Part shown: piece by piece, positions 12,505-25,900 of the stretch
Layout of the letters: each line of letters opens with the position of its first letter
How positions within the stretch are numbered: the first letter of the stretch is position 1
The notes under the pieces: generated by a model
The model's input: only the letters and a program-made list of their open reading frames with translations
Database searches by the model: none
What the model was told of the DNA's origin: nothing
DNA from: Sceloporus undulatus
Lineage: Eukaryota > Chordata > Lepidosauria > Squamata > Phrynosomatidae
DNA: 64,000 nucleotides
Assembly: GCF_019175285.1 (NCBI RefSeq)
Contig: NC_056522.1
Span: forward strand, 236,613,781 to 236,677,780
Direction: 5' to 3'
Program-made: the position numbers and the translations under genes

Positions 12505-12770
12505 GGGGGACAATTGAGCCTCCTTCAGAAAGGAGTTCTATAACCTAGGAACAGCCATCGAGAAGGCTATCTGTTACTTCCTCACCAGGCAAGCCTGGAG
12601 GGTAGTGGTACAAAGAGAAAGCCTACTTCAGAAGATTATGATAGGCAGGCTCGTATGGGGAGATACAGGCTTTAGCATAGTCTAATCTAATTTATACAGG
12701 GCTTTATAGGTCATGACCAGCACTTTGAATTGCTAGGGAGTGCCCTATTGCTATGGAAGAAGAACTTACT
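12505..12770 (+). mobile_element. LINE-derived fragment, family unassigned
   Basis: Segments such as aggagttctataacctagga, atcgagaaggctatctgtta and agggctttataggtcatgac are typical of a repeat that recurs in reverse near 52.68-52.85 kb (tattccataactgaggtgcc, gagaaggccctctcctgct). Confidence 0.5.
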
Positions 12771-13024
12771 AGTACAAACTAAGTTCAGAAGTTGGATTGA
12801 GGAGGTCCTGTGCAGGAGAACTACTTCATCTATCTTTGCTCTGAACAACTTCTCTCAGAAGCATCCATATAAAATTATTTTGTAAATCACATCATGTTGC
12901 ATTGTGTTCCTGTCAAATGCATTCTTTTTTATAGAAAGATTGTCAGCTACCCTGGCTTGACTGTGCATGTTGAGTCTAGAGCCCTTTAAAAAGAACTTTG
13001 AGAGTCTGAATTTCAATTGTGTTT

Positions 13025-13270
13025 TTCACTATTATTATCATTATTATTATTGTTGTTGTTGTTGTTGTTGTTGTTAACCTTTATTTATGAAGCGCTGTAA
13101 ATTTACACAGCACTGTACATGCAATCTTTTTAGTTAGACGGTTCCCTGCTTACAATCTAAAAAGACATGACACAGAAGGAGAAGGGAGTGGTGGACGGAG
13201 AGGGTAAGAGGTCCAGCAGTTCCTCTCTACCTCCGAGGACTGGACCAAGGCAGATGGACTGGAGGGAGTT
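13025..13270 (-). repeat. LINE/SINE 3' end with ATT/GTT tail, minus strand
   Basis: A tail of ATT then GTT repeats is followed by tttatttatgaagcgctgta and tacacagcactgtacatgc. The same family lies at 59.10-59.25 kb. It ends about 150 bases before STEAP3 coding exon 1. Confidence 0.6.
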
Positions 13271-13416
13271 TTTAGTTTTTAGTGTTTTGTATTTTTGTTG
13301 CTATTGTTTTGCTTGAGGAGCTTTTAGTAAATGTATAAATAAAACACACCTTCATGGAGAACAGTGGGACAGCAAAGTGCCATTTTCAATTGCAGCCTTG
13401 TTTTGATTTGTTTCAG

Positions 13417-13911
13417 GTTAACGGGATGCCAGTAGGCGACATGGTGAAGCCACTGCTGGGTCATCAGAATGGAGGAAGTGACACAAGCCTTGTCCCAGGT
13501 GCCAGTAACAAAACAATTGGGATTCTGGGAAGTGGCGACTTTGCACGCTCATTGTCTATGCGTCTGGTGTGTTCAGGTTTCAAAGTGGTGGTTGGAAGCC
13601 GGAACCCCAAGCGTAATGCCAGCCTCTTCCCTTCAGCTGCTGAAGTAACGTTCCAGGCAGATGCTATAAAGAAGGCAGATATTATCTTTGTGGCAGTTTT
13701 CAGAGAACATTACACCACACTCTGCGACCTCAGTGATGAGCTGTCTGGCAAAATATTGGTTGATGTTAGCAACAATGCTGAAATAAACCACCACAAAGAA
13801 TCCAATGCTGAATACTTGGCATCACTTTTCCCAGCATGCACTATTGTCAAAGGATTTAATGTCATCTCAGCATGGACATTACAGTCAGGCCCCAGGGATG
13901 GCAATAAACAG
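13417..13911 (+). CDS. STEAP3: STEAP3 coding exon 1 (start codon, NADPH-binding half)
   Basis: The acceptor tttcag precedes 13417, nine bases of 5' UTR follow, and the ATG is at 13426. The exon codes 162 residues and ends in CAG before gtaatg. It holds the Rossmann fold: GSGDFARS, the NADP-phosphate contact region [15 protein letters not shown] (88-96), LVDVSN (111-116) and FNVISAW (144-150). Residues 1-29 are poorly conserved against human, as is usual for the cytosolic tail. Confidence 0.97.
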
Positions 13912-16900
13912 GTAATGTTCTTTTACTTTTATCCATTGTATGTAGGTATCACCATAAACTCCAAAAAGAAGGGAAGGCAGGAGGGAAGAACATACCCAAA
14001 ATACTGTGATAATACTCCACCCCACCAATATCTATGATCATGAGCTCTATCTTGTGTATGTCTTTAAATAGTTTGATGTGTCTTTCACACAAAACACAAC
14101 CTGGTGCCTTGCACACATTTTGATACCTTAAGACTTTCAGCCTTCTTGACAAAAAGCTACATTCTGAGCTTCGTAACTGCAATAACTATAGCCTAAATCA
14201 AGGAAGGGAATCATGTGACCCCCCCCCCAAAAAATCTTGCTGTACTGCAACTCCCAGCAGCCCTAGCTTATGTAGTCAAAAGTAAGGAGTTGCTGGGAGT
14301 TAAAGTCAAGCATCATCTGGGAGGCTACATGATTCCCACCCTAGCTATTCTCAACTAGACTAGACCCATTGAAGCAACTGCTGAATGGTAAATCAGTGTT
14401 TATTATTAACTGATAAAACAGACAGGGTTTGCCAATTACGAGTTACCAAAATTTAAACAGGAAATTAAACATGGCTGTCTGCAAAATTTGGGGATAAGGT
14501 GACAGCAGCTTTCCCCGCCCCTCCTCCACCATTCTGGCTGCAAAAGCAAGCAGGGCACTTCAAGAAGCCAGATATCTGCAGAGGCTTCCTCCTTCAACTG
14601 CACAGGATAGAAGGACAACATAGCACCTCAACCTATAGACCAAGAAGGTGTGCCTCTGTACCTGCACTTTCTCCCCCTTTGCCCANNNNNNNNNNGCCCT
14701 TTGGATAGCAACACTTAATCTGTGCATATGTGCTGATATGCCAGTGGCTCTCACCAAAAATAACATTCATGTCAATTCCATTGATTTCAATGGGTCTTCT
14801 CTAGCTGAGACTGATAGATGTAGGCCCATGGCTTGTATATAGATTTAGTTAGAGAAACCAATTAAAACTCATACAATTTATGATATTTTTAAATCAAGTG
14901 AGGGCCTTTGCCAAAAAGCCTTGTAAAGTGTTTATGACAGTTCTCTGGCTCATGTCCTAAAGTTGACCTTAATGTTGCCTCGGAGGGTAGAGAGCTCTCC
15001 ATCTCTGGAGGTCTTTAAACAGATGTTTGATGAGCATCTTTCTTGAGTACTTTAATTGTATATTCCTGCATGGCAGGCGGTTGGATTAGGTGACCCTCGT
15101 GATCTCTTTCAAATTGAAGATGCTGTAATTATCCAATTCTATTCAGGAAGAAGGCCCAGTTAACTGCATAGGAGCAGGCAGTGACAAGGATGCACAAACT
15201 TAGGAATCTTCTGCTACCACATCCCCAGGCATGTGACTACTTGCTAGCATAGTTCTGCATTACCCAGATTCCTTCAGCTGTACCCCTTTCCTGCACACCT
15301 GGTTTCCGTTTGCCAGTCCTTCACCGTCTCTCTCTTTGCCTCAGGTCTTCATTTGCTGTGACAACCAAGAAGCCAAACATGCCATTGGGGAAATTGCTCA
15401 CACACTGGGATTCACCCCCGTGGACATGGGTGCCTTGATTTCAGCCCGTGAGATTGAAAACATCCCCCTCCGTCTCCTCCCTGCTTGGAAGATCCCTGTC
15501 TTTTTGGCTGTGGGGCTCTTTCTCTGCTTCTACACCTACAACTTCGTCCGGCAGGTTTTACATCCTTACATCCAGGACAAAAAAAACAAGTTCTACAAGA
15601 TCCCTGTGGAGGTCGTCAACACCACTCTGCCTTGTGTCGCCTATGTCATGCTCTCACTTGTCTACTTGCCTGGTGTACTGGCAGCTGCCTTTCAGCTGTA
15701 CCACTGCACAAAGTACAAGCGTTTCCCAGACTGGCTCGACCAGTGGCTGCAGCACAGGAAGCAGATAGGCCTCCTGAGCTTTTTCTGTGCAGCTTTGCAT
15801 GCTGTGTACAGCTTATGCTTACCCATGCGGCGGTCCCATCGATACCTGCTGCTCAGTGAGGCCGTCAAGCAGGTACTGTGCACCTAGTTCTTTGGAATGC
15901 TGACATGTGTTTTCTTGTAATGTGTCTATTCTATTATGTATATCACTGTATCCAGTGGCATCTCTAGGGTTGGCTTCACACAGTGCGGTAACTCATGGTG
16001 TCACCCACTACATTATCTCTCTACCATACCATACCATACCATATCATACCATACCATACAGAATCCTTTGTTTTTCTGTACTAACATTATTCATAAATCA
16101 TAATTCCCATATACAGTGGACCCTTCTGTAACAAAATCCGTATATGCTCAAGTCCCATTAAATATGACATAGCAAAATGGTGTCCCTTATAAAAAATGGA
16201 AGATCAAGGTAAATTTATACTTTTTTGAACATTTTCAAACCGTGGCTGCTTGAATCCATGTGTAAAAAGTCCGTGTATAAGAAGGGCCGACTGTATCACT
16301 TAATGTAATGGCAATCCTACATCTTTAAATTACAATATCATACAAAAAGCCTAAATGTATTTACATGTACATAGTTCAATGTGGTTAAAGTGAAAAAATT
16401 AAAAAGAATTTTAAAAATTTAAAAATTCTCTTTTCTCCTCCCACTGAGCCTCACCCCACTTATTTTCAGCCACACTCTATAGCACTTTAAAGGAGTGCAG
16501 ATGAACGTCATAGTCCATTCCTGCCCAATGGCAGATGTTTGGGGAGCATGGTGTCACCCCGCTTAGGGTGTCACTTGGTGTGGCCTGCACCTTCTAGTGA
16601 TGCCCCTGATAATATCCACAATTTCCCAGATGCCAAGGAATATCAGGTGCTGTAAGCTGTATTTCAGAGTAAGGAACAGGCAAACTCACCTATGAGTATT
16701 TCTTGCCTTAAGAAACACTATGAAATTCATGAGCTCACCAGAAACTGACAGGCTACTTGAAGGTACATCCACACACCAGCACTATAAGGACCATGCTTCC
16801 TGTCCCTGAAATAAGGGACATCTGGCAACTCTACTCCCACTTCAATATCCTAACTACTACACCTATATAGCCATTTCTTGTTTCTTAGACCTATTCAGCC

Positions 16901-19900
16901 ATTGGGTAGATTTATTTCTACACACACGACACAGAGGTTCTGCTGCTGAAGTCAGTGAAGCTTCTGCATAATCAGTTTTAGAATCGCAGGATAAGAAGTG
17001 GTATTGAAAATGGGATACAGTGATGAGTTGCAGTTATCATTTTGTTACCCCTGCAGTATTGGTCCAAACTCTGTTGGTAGATGAAACTAAAATAAACCTA
17101 TTGAATCAATGGATTGTTCATAAGTGTTCATCAACCATTCAACAGTTGATGCAGTGGGTCTGTTTTAGTTGAGACTAACCAATGCAGTCAGACCTCCTTA
17201 TCCATGGATTCAACCTGCCATGGATTGAAAATATTCAAAATAGTTAAAATTCCAGAAAGCAAACCTTAATTTTGCCATTTCATATAAGGGACACCGTTTT
17301 ACTATGCCATTATATTTAATGGGGCTTGAGCACCCATGGATGTTGGTCTCCACAGAGGATCCTGGAACCTAACCCCAGTGGATATCAAGAGCCCACTGTA
17401 GGATATAAAGCATTGTCTCTTAACTGGCTGTCAGATCATATTTGTTACAAGAGGCAAAGTATTTGTATTTGGTAAAAGAGGCAAAACAGGATCTTAATTC
17501 TATCTGTTTCTCTTCTGTGACTCTTGTAAATAAGTCCCAGCCAAGTCTCTGCCTATTTCTTTCTTTCATTGCCCTTTTTTTCTTTTCCCCAAGTGGCATC
17601 CTTGCTTCACAAATCACATCGATTTAATAGAATAAATGGATTGGGCCTAAGTGTCAGGCTCTGTAATATAGTACAAATCCCATTTCTTTTTTTCCATTAG
17701 CCTGAAACACGTCTCTCCTAAATGCACTTAAACCAAATCCCATTAAGACTCCCAGCAGCCAAGTATCCAGAGATCTATGCTTGTGGTCATAGTCTGTAAC
17801 TGGAGACAACTCTCCATGTTAATTGCCACCTTCGGTGACGAAGCAGGGCCTGAGCTGGCAAGGACCCAAGTTCTTTGAAAGTGCCCCAGAGGTCAGTGAG
17901 AACAACATGGGTGTCCTCTCATGGCCAGGCTCTAAGCCACATTTAGTGATTCTCGGGCATTTGACTATAGGGTGGGGGCACAGAATGATCTTTATCTCAA
18001 ATCCAGTTGTCATTCTTTTTCCATTCCAGCTGTCAGCTTCTCTCAGACAGACAAATATGAAGTCACTTATTCAGTCATAGGCATCAAATGGCATGGAGGA
18101 GCAATTTTGCTTCCTAAGAGCAGCAAATGGCACCCCTTCTTGCCCCCACATACATTAAGGTGCAGAGTCTGTAAAGCAGAAGTGGGCAACTGCAGAAGGG
18201 CACATTGCCATCATCTCTCAGAGCCCTGGTTTTATGGGGGGGGGGGGAGAGGCAGAAAAGGAATAAAGAATACAACTGTGAATACTTTTGAAAACCATTT
18301 AAAACATGAATGTAAAAATATTTTTAAAGTTTAAAAACAGCATCCAGTTACAAAGGGATACAACAGCCTTTCTTTAGAAAGAGTCAGTTTTCAAAAGCCT
18401 GTCAGAATAAAGAAGTCTGTGCCTGCCAGTGGAAATGTACCTTTTTCTGAGTTCTCTGGGGCCATCTGTAACTGATTATAGCATATGTAATCACATTATA
18501 TCCCAATACAATTTTAGCCACAATACTAACAAAAATTATTAAATTTGACATACTTGCACAGTTCCAAAGTTTCTCTGCATCTGATGAGGTGTCAGACTTG
18601 ATTGCAGGACTCTTCTACATGTGCTGCTCAGTAGTATTGCAACATGAGGATACAACCTTAAAACTCTAAATAAAAAAACCAAAATAGATAGAAATACTAT
18701 AGAGAAGTTACACACTTACACTTTTGTTCCTCCCCAAAATATATAAATGAACATTCCAGTACCTTATTTAAAAAGGATGTACGTCTTAGCCTGAGGCAAC
18801 CTCTGCTCCTCTTCAGCACTAGCTCTTTCTCTCTTTCTGAACACAGCTTGTAAATACAAAGCCTTTAGGGTTTCCTCACCTACTGGGTCAAACCAATAAT
18901 TCATAAGAGTTACAGGACAAAAGAAGGGATTTCTATAGCGTGAATTATGACATTTGCTCCCCTCTGCTGATAGCCAAATTCTGCTGTCTGAGGGAGCTCT
19001 CTCAATCTGCATAAACAAACTTTGAAGGAACTAAGGCCATCAGTACACACTATGGGCCACATCAGTCCAAATGTAAGCAACAAATAATTAAAAATCTAAA
19101 CAATGGAGTCTATATCTGGTTTTACTGGGGTCAGGTTTTTGGATGTGCCCCGTTTAATTATAGAGCTGCTACTCCTGAAGCAGAAAATGCCTATCATTGA
19201 AAACAGGTCTCCTTGTTGTTCTTGTGCCTCCAAGCTGATCCCAGTTTATGGCAACCCTATCCTAGACTTTTCTTGGCAAGATTTATTTGGAGATGGTTTT
19301 CCAGTTGCCACTGCCTTCCTTTCAGGCCCATAGATTGTGACTTGCCCAAGTTCACCAAATAGTTTTCTTTCTATGACAGAGCTGGGATTCAACCTTTGGT
19401 CTGCTTAAGTTCTAATCCAACATTCAAATTACTACACCATGCTGGCTCCCCAAATGGGTAGGGGCTGTAAAAAGTCTTACACAGCCTGCAGCCACACTAC
19501 TTACTCTGGCTGAAAGGTAGGGCCAGCCTTGCAGTTAGAACATGAGCCTACAATTCCACATGAGAAGTGACCCTTGTTTAAATTACATGTATGCCTAGAA
19601 AGGAAAATAATTCAACCACAGAGAACTGCTAGCTCAGCACTCAGTGGTTTAGACAGTTATAAACACTGGACAAGGCTGAATCTTGAGTTCAGCTCCTTTA
19701 GTAGCTCTCCATGGGTAATTATTCTCTTACAAACTCTAATAATCTGAAGCAGTGTTTCCCAAATGTTGGTCCTCCAGATGTTTTGGACTTCAGCTCCCAC
19801 AATTCCTGACTGCTGGCCATGGTGGCTAGGGCTTCTGAGAGCTGAAGTCCAAAACCTGGAAGACCAGAGTTTGAGAATCAGTGATCTAAAGGAATACAAG

Positions 19901-22900
19901 CACACATTGCATTTGAAACACAACCTCTCCAGGAAGTACACGTTGCCTTTGAAACACATAACCTCTCCAGGAAGCAAACTGTAGCTGAAGGAAAGAATTG
20001 CTTTCAGCCAAACATAAAACCAAAAACAAAACTAAAACCAAAAAAACAACAACCATGCCGCCTAATGTCAAAGATAGTAATTGAATACAGAGGAAAATTT
20101 ACTTTGGAAGGCAGAGGCAAGAGAGCAAATGTAAAAGAGTGTGCTGTAGATAAACAATAGTGTGTAGTCAATGGCACAACCTAATAGCATAAATTGGAGT
20201 GGAAGTCACCCATATGCTGGATTATACTGCTTAATCATTAACGTCTCTGGCAAATAATTACCAGGCAACTGTGTTCGGGATGTTTCAAGTCCACATGGTA
20301 TAAGGAGAGGGAAATATGTATCTTCAGCTCTCTTGGTTTATTGTTGATGTTTTTGCCATTGTTCCCACCCTCAGGTGGAGAGGAAAACCGATGCCTGGGT
20401 AGAGGAGGAAGTCTGGAGAATGGAGGTCTACATCTCCTTTGGCATCATGGCCCTTGGCTTACTCTCCTTACTTGCCATAACGTCTCTTCCTTCCATCTCC
20501 AACTCTCTCAACTGGAGGGAATTCAGTTTTATTCAGGTAAATTTGGGGGACAGTCCTCAAGCCATTTTCTCAGGGCCAAACCAGGCACAGCAGGGTACCT
20601 ATTCACATCTCTGTTTTATCAATACTGTTATCAGTGAAAGGAATACTCAGCTCTTCTCCCTTGCAATTGCTGCAGTCACCATTTTCTCTCCTGTCTCCAG
20701 TCCTGAACCAGGAGGAAAAAAAGAGTCGCAGAACAGATCTGAGAGGAAATGAGGTTTCAGCAGCCCTTGTCCCACCCGCTGCTTATTCCTAAAACAAGAC
20801 TGGCACCCTCCCCTTTATATGTGGAAAGGAATATGCCCACACTGTTCTGTCTAGTTGGGCTCCCAGATATACCCCAGGGTAACTTCTATTACTTAGTCTA
20901 CATCTGCACTATAGAAATAATGCAGTTTGACACTGCTTCAACTGCTATGGCTCAACTGTAGAACCCTGGGATTTGTAGTTTTGTGAGCTATCTAGCCTTC
21001 TCTGTCAGAGCACTCTGATGTCACAACAGACTACAAATACCAGGAATCTGTAGCATGGAACCATGGCAGTTAAAATGTTTTCAAACTGCATTATTTCTGC
21101 AGTGCAGATGCAGCCTCATTTTCTACTGACAAAAACAACAATGTAAGTGAAAACACTAGCCAGTATATTCCAGCATGCTCTTTTGTGTGCCACTTTTTCA
21201 GATGCATAAAAGTCCATATTTCAACAGATGGGAGAAAATAAAACAAATGGAAATTAGAGATATTTAGAAACTGGTTAAAATTTAGCCCTCTTCTAACTGT
21301 CCAAACAGTCACAGGATGTGTATAATTTCACAAAAAAATTGAATGTTAACTCAAGATCAACTGTCTTTTGCTTAACCAGAGAAAAGTACCTCATCCACTG
21401 ATGGCTTAGGACATGTGATCAGACAAAGAAAGGATGAGACTGCCTTATAACAAATCTAAAAATTATGGCCTGGGACAGATGGGCCAAAAGTGGCATGCCA
21501 CCGCCGATACTAAGATTCCAGAGCACGTAACATCCACACGCTCCAGAACCCTAGTACATATGGATGGCACCATCTTCACATGGCGCCATCCATACGGGGT
21601 GCGTGTGCATGACACAAGAGTGGTGCCATGTCCACACCTCCAGGCGCCACGCTTCCGTCATGAATGCATCACAATGCACCAATGGTGCACTGATGACGGT
21701 GTCCACGTGTACCAAGAAGAACCCAGTTTTTCCAAGTTATTTTTGCTCCAGAGGGACGCCGTGTGGTTTGGCTGCTGCGGCGTTCCTCCGGGGAAAACTG
21801 GGCGCCTCCAGCCCACCTTTTCAGGGCGGTATGTACCGGGCCAGTATTTCTACAGATTGGGTCTGTTTTATCCGAAATGCTTGGAACCAGAAGTGTTTGG
21901 GATTTGGGTTTGTTTTTTTTTTTTTTTTTTGGATTTTGGAATACCTGTATTTGCATATACATATGCAGTATCTTCGAGATAAGACCCAAATTTAAATACA
22001 AAATTCATTTATGTTTTCAATGTATCTTACATATAACCTGAAGGTAATTTTATAAGTGCATTTAATAATTTTGTGCATGAAAGTAACTCCTACAAAAATT
22101 TAGGTTGCATCTACACTGTAAAGTAGTTTGACACCACTTTAAGTGCTGTAGCTTCATCTTATGGATTCCTGGAATGTGTAGCTTTACAGGGTCTTCAGCC
22201 TTCCTTGCCAAAGATTGCTGGTGTCTCACCAAACTACAAATTCCAGGATTCTGTAGGAAGAATCCATGGCAGTTAAATTGGTGACAAACTGCATTATTTC
22301 TACAGTGTGAATGCACCCATAGGCTAAACCCCAGATTTTAAATGCATCAAGTGAGTCCCTGACAGTTTGATGGTAACACAGCCAGACATTGAAAACTAGC
22401 TTCTATTGTGGTCCTAGTAGGGAAACAATCTGATGGTCACCTTTAATGTCTTGTTTGTGTGCATTTCAATATAAGGCATAATTCCACTGTAAAAACTAGA
22501 ATCTCCCAGCCAAAGTGCTCCCTATGACAGTTTCATAGGCCTCTACACCAGAGCCTATTATTCTTACTGGATAGGAGACATAGCTGCCATGAGCCAAATA
22601 ATGGAAACCGAGTTACGATTTATAAGTTGTGATGTATAGGTTGCATTAAAGTTAAAGGTTTCCCCTTTGACAAGGTTGTCAAGTCGTGTTCGACTGTGGG
22701 GGGCAGTGACTATCTATCTTCATTACTAAGCCAAAGAGCCAGCATTGTCCAAAGATAACTCTTTGATCCTGTGGCCAGCATGACTGCACAGAACACTGTT
22801 ACTTTCTCACTGAAATGGTACCTATTTATCTACTTGCACTTTAACATGCTTTTGAACTATTAGGTTGGCAGAAGCTGGGACTAGTGACAAGAACTCACTC

Positions 22901-25900
22901 CGTCACACGGTGCTTGGGCCTCGAACTGCCGACCTGCTGATCTTGCAGTTGTCAGAGTCAGTGTCTTAACCACTGAGCCACTGTGTCTCTTAAGTTACAT
23001 AATAATTATAAATTACATAACAATTATTCATAATTAATTCCTTTCCCAGATAACAACAGCATAACTAAATTACAACTTTGCTCTTTTCTGGCATAACTCC
23101 AACTTTAAAACAGTAATATTTAATAGCTTTAAATTAATAGCTTTAAATTAATAACTTTAATAGCTTTAAATTAAATGTACGACATACACAAACACACACA
23201 CACAAATAAGAGGCAGAAATTCTTCCACCCAGGCTACTCTTGCAACTTCATCAAGACAGGAGTAGTCACTCATCAGTAGCGCTGTTGCCACTTTGCTTTC
23301 CCAGAATTTTGGGGTTTCTACAAAGAGGATTTAAAAAGTGGACCAAAAGAAGATTTTAAAAGTTGATCAGTATCTGGCACATATAGTGTCCATGGCTTGG
23401 AGGTTTATGTCCCGCCCACAGGGTTTGTGTGGAAAGATCTGATGACTATTCTGTTGACAAATGTTTTTGTTATAAATTATATAAAGTAGAATTGTGTGCT
23501 TGCTACTGTGGAGGGTTTTTTTTTTTAGAAAGGAACAAGTAGAGTATCTAATTTTCTTTAATGTTATTGTTCAGTTATTTAATTAAAAGAATTCAAAAAT
23601 CTAAAAAATAAAAGTTCAACACCTGAGTCCTAGGCCAAACTGAAAAGTGACTTCCTGCCTCCTCTGCGTTGCCCAGTCCTGTTCTAAAGTAATTAAAAGT
23701 AACTATTTTAAAGTTTATAAAGTAAAAAAAAACTTTCTAAAAGCTGTAACTGGAAATTGCAATGGCTAATTACTTTTGAGAGGTCTCAAAACCACAACTA
23801 ATTATGTTTTTCAAATACAACTATCTATACCCTGCTTTCTCCCCAAACTTCCTGAATATGTCCCTTATAAAAATGGACAATCAAGGTTTGATATTTGAAG
23901 TTTATACTTTTTTTGAACATTTTCAAACCGTGGATGCTTGAATCCGTGTATAAAAAATCCATGTATAAGAAGGGCTGACTGTATGAGACGCAGAGTGGGC
24001 TGCATCAGAAGGGAACCCTTGACCCTCCACATATTTTGGCTTATAACTCCCATTATCCCCTATGCAGCAAGTGCAATAATAAAAAAAAATATGAGTGCTG
24101 TGGTCCAAAGTATTACTTCACCCTAGAGTTAAAAAGATACCTGTGAATGAACCAAGTGGCTACAAGCAACACAAAAACCAGATTTCTGTGTTCTGCAGAA
24201 CTGCTCCACAGACAAGAGATCAGAGTTACTTTCATGTGAGATAGGTTTGTCTTTGATAGGAAAAGGAACCCAAGCTTGGTGAAAGTGTATAGTACATAAA
24301 TAGATCTTGCTGAGATGAATCCTGGTCTCCTAGCAAGATCAAACCATGCCTCTGCTTGCTCAGAAATTGTTCCTGCAAATCCACTTAGATCCTTCTCTTC
24401 ATTTCCTGTCCTAACATTTCTTGCTGAGCGCCTGCTCTGCTTCTCGTGCTAATCTTGTAAATCAGAAATGCAGAATACCCTTAAAGCCATTTTTCTGTCT
24501 TCCCTCGCTGCCAGGCAAGGAATGTTCCCTCCAGACAAACAGCTAGCTCTCTCTCAGTTCAGCCATGTATAACATGATAGTGGCATGAGACTGGGTAAAT
24601 TATGGAAGGCCACTAAGAACTACATTCCATTCAGACCCCAGTTCAGCCATTCAGAAAACAATCCATTTTGGCCTGGATCTCCAACTCAGGTTGATACTCA
24701 GAAATCCAGAAAAATTGTCACTAAGCATTAACTGTTGCTGGAAATCAAAAAGCTATCTATGACTGTTTTTGTTTATCTACCAGAATCAGATGCAATTAGT
24801 AGTGATAGTACTGAAATTTCAGTCAGACAAGTGCAGATATTTTTGTGATTTAAAAAAATTATTGAGAAAATAGATTTGTAGGTAACTTTTTTATTTGATA
24901 GCAGAATTCAGAGAAATTTACAGTAGTTTCCTCTTTAGTGGAAAAGCTGTGACAGATGAATATGTGCAGAGACTTTTGTACCAGAACAGCCTTTTTATTT
25001 GGAGGGTATCCAAACGAATGCTTTCATCCCCTTAGTTTTCCAAGCTCATGCGGAAGCACCATTCCTCACTAGCATGAAGAATGGAGAATTGTGCATCCGA
25101 GGGCCAAAATCCTACTTAGGGATATTCTTGGGAGCTATAAATCCAGCGATGGGTGAAGTCAAGAGGTACAGTGGGGCCAAGCCACAATAGGTAAGACCAG
25201 ATGTAACACATATTGATTCAGACATTTTCCCTCTTAGCATAAAAAGCCCAGTTAAAATGTGTAATGCAAGGCTACACAGGAGGAGCACAGCTCAGGTCCA
25301 TGCAGTGATTTTCAGCCTTAAGCTCCTTATCTCTAATCACTGATCACACAAGAGTGTGTGGGCATAGGCAACCCCACGGGCTGAAAGTCCCTCATCCTTG
25401 ACTTATTGAATAGGGAGCTTATATAGAAGGTTTATATAGAGTTGCCCACACCCTCTCCCCCAGAGATTAATCTTCCCAAAATCATTTCAATATCTAAAGG
25501 CCAGTGAAATGTATTACAAACCAACAAAGGTCACCACAACCACTACCCTATAGGAATAACACATGCAAGGTTCCAGTGTTGGAAATCTGCTTCCTATGGC
25601 CTTTGAACACTGCTGTACATATACTCAGTGCAAGCTGATGTGGAGAGTTTCTATAGACTCATGATTTATCATGAGGTTAAGTAAAAAAGATGATGAAACA
25701 GAAGGGTCACGAGTCTTAACCAATGCCTTCATTCTGTCTAGTAAAATTTTCCCCATGTCAGAACTTGGGAGTGTTTTTTATAAAGTTTAAAGCATTTCCT
25801 CAGTTTTGAAAGCTACTTGCCAGGTCGTCTGAGATGCTCCAGTTCAGAAAACACAGCTACTTGCAGGTACAAACTCCCTCTGAATAAACCTAGCCCTCTA

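Larger units (their letters stand above)
15953..16609. mobile_element. Old hAT-like element split by a younger MITE
   Basis: The ends cagtggcatctctagggttg and cttctagtgatgcccctg are inverted repeats. Inside, tggtgtcaccc-type motifs recur at both ends (near 15998 and 16548). The flanking bases share only a weak duplication. It contains a CATAC microsatellite and a mariner-type MITE. Confidence 0.55.

Noticed and set aside
13354-13425. Upstream in-frame ATG extending STEAP3 by 24 codons
   Set aside because: It lies before a good splice acceptor (tttcag at 13416), and the added residues match no STEAP protein. The ATG at 13426 follows the acceptor and gives the usual length.
21434-21995. Long plus-strand frames of 140-180 codons
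   Set aside because: They run through a GC-rich MITE and a Tigger-like MITE. No domain is recognisable, and the overlapping frames on both strands reflect CpG-rich, stop-poor repeat sequence.
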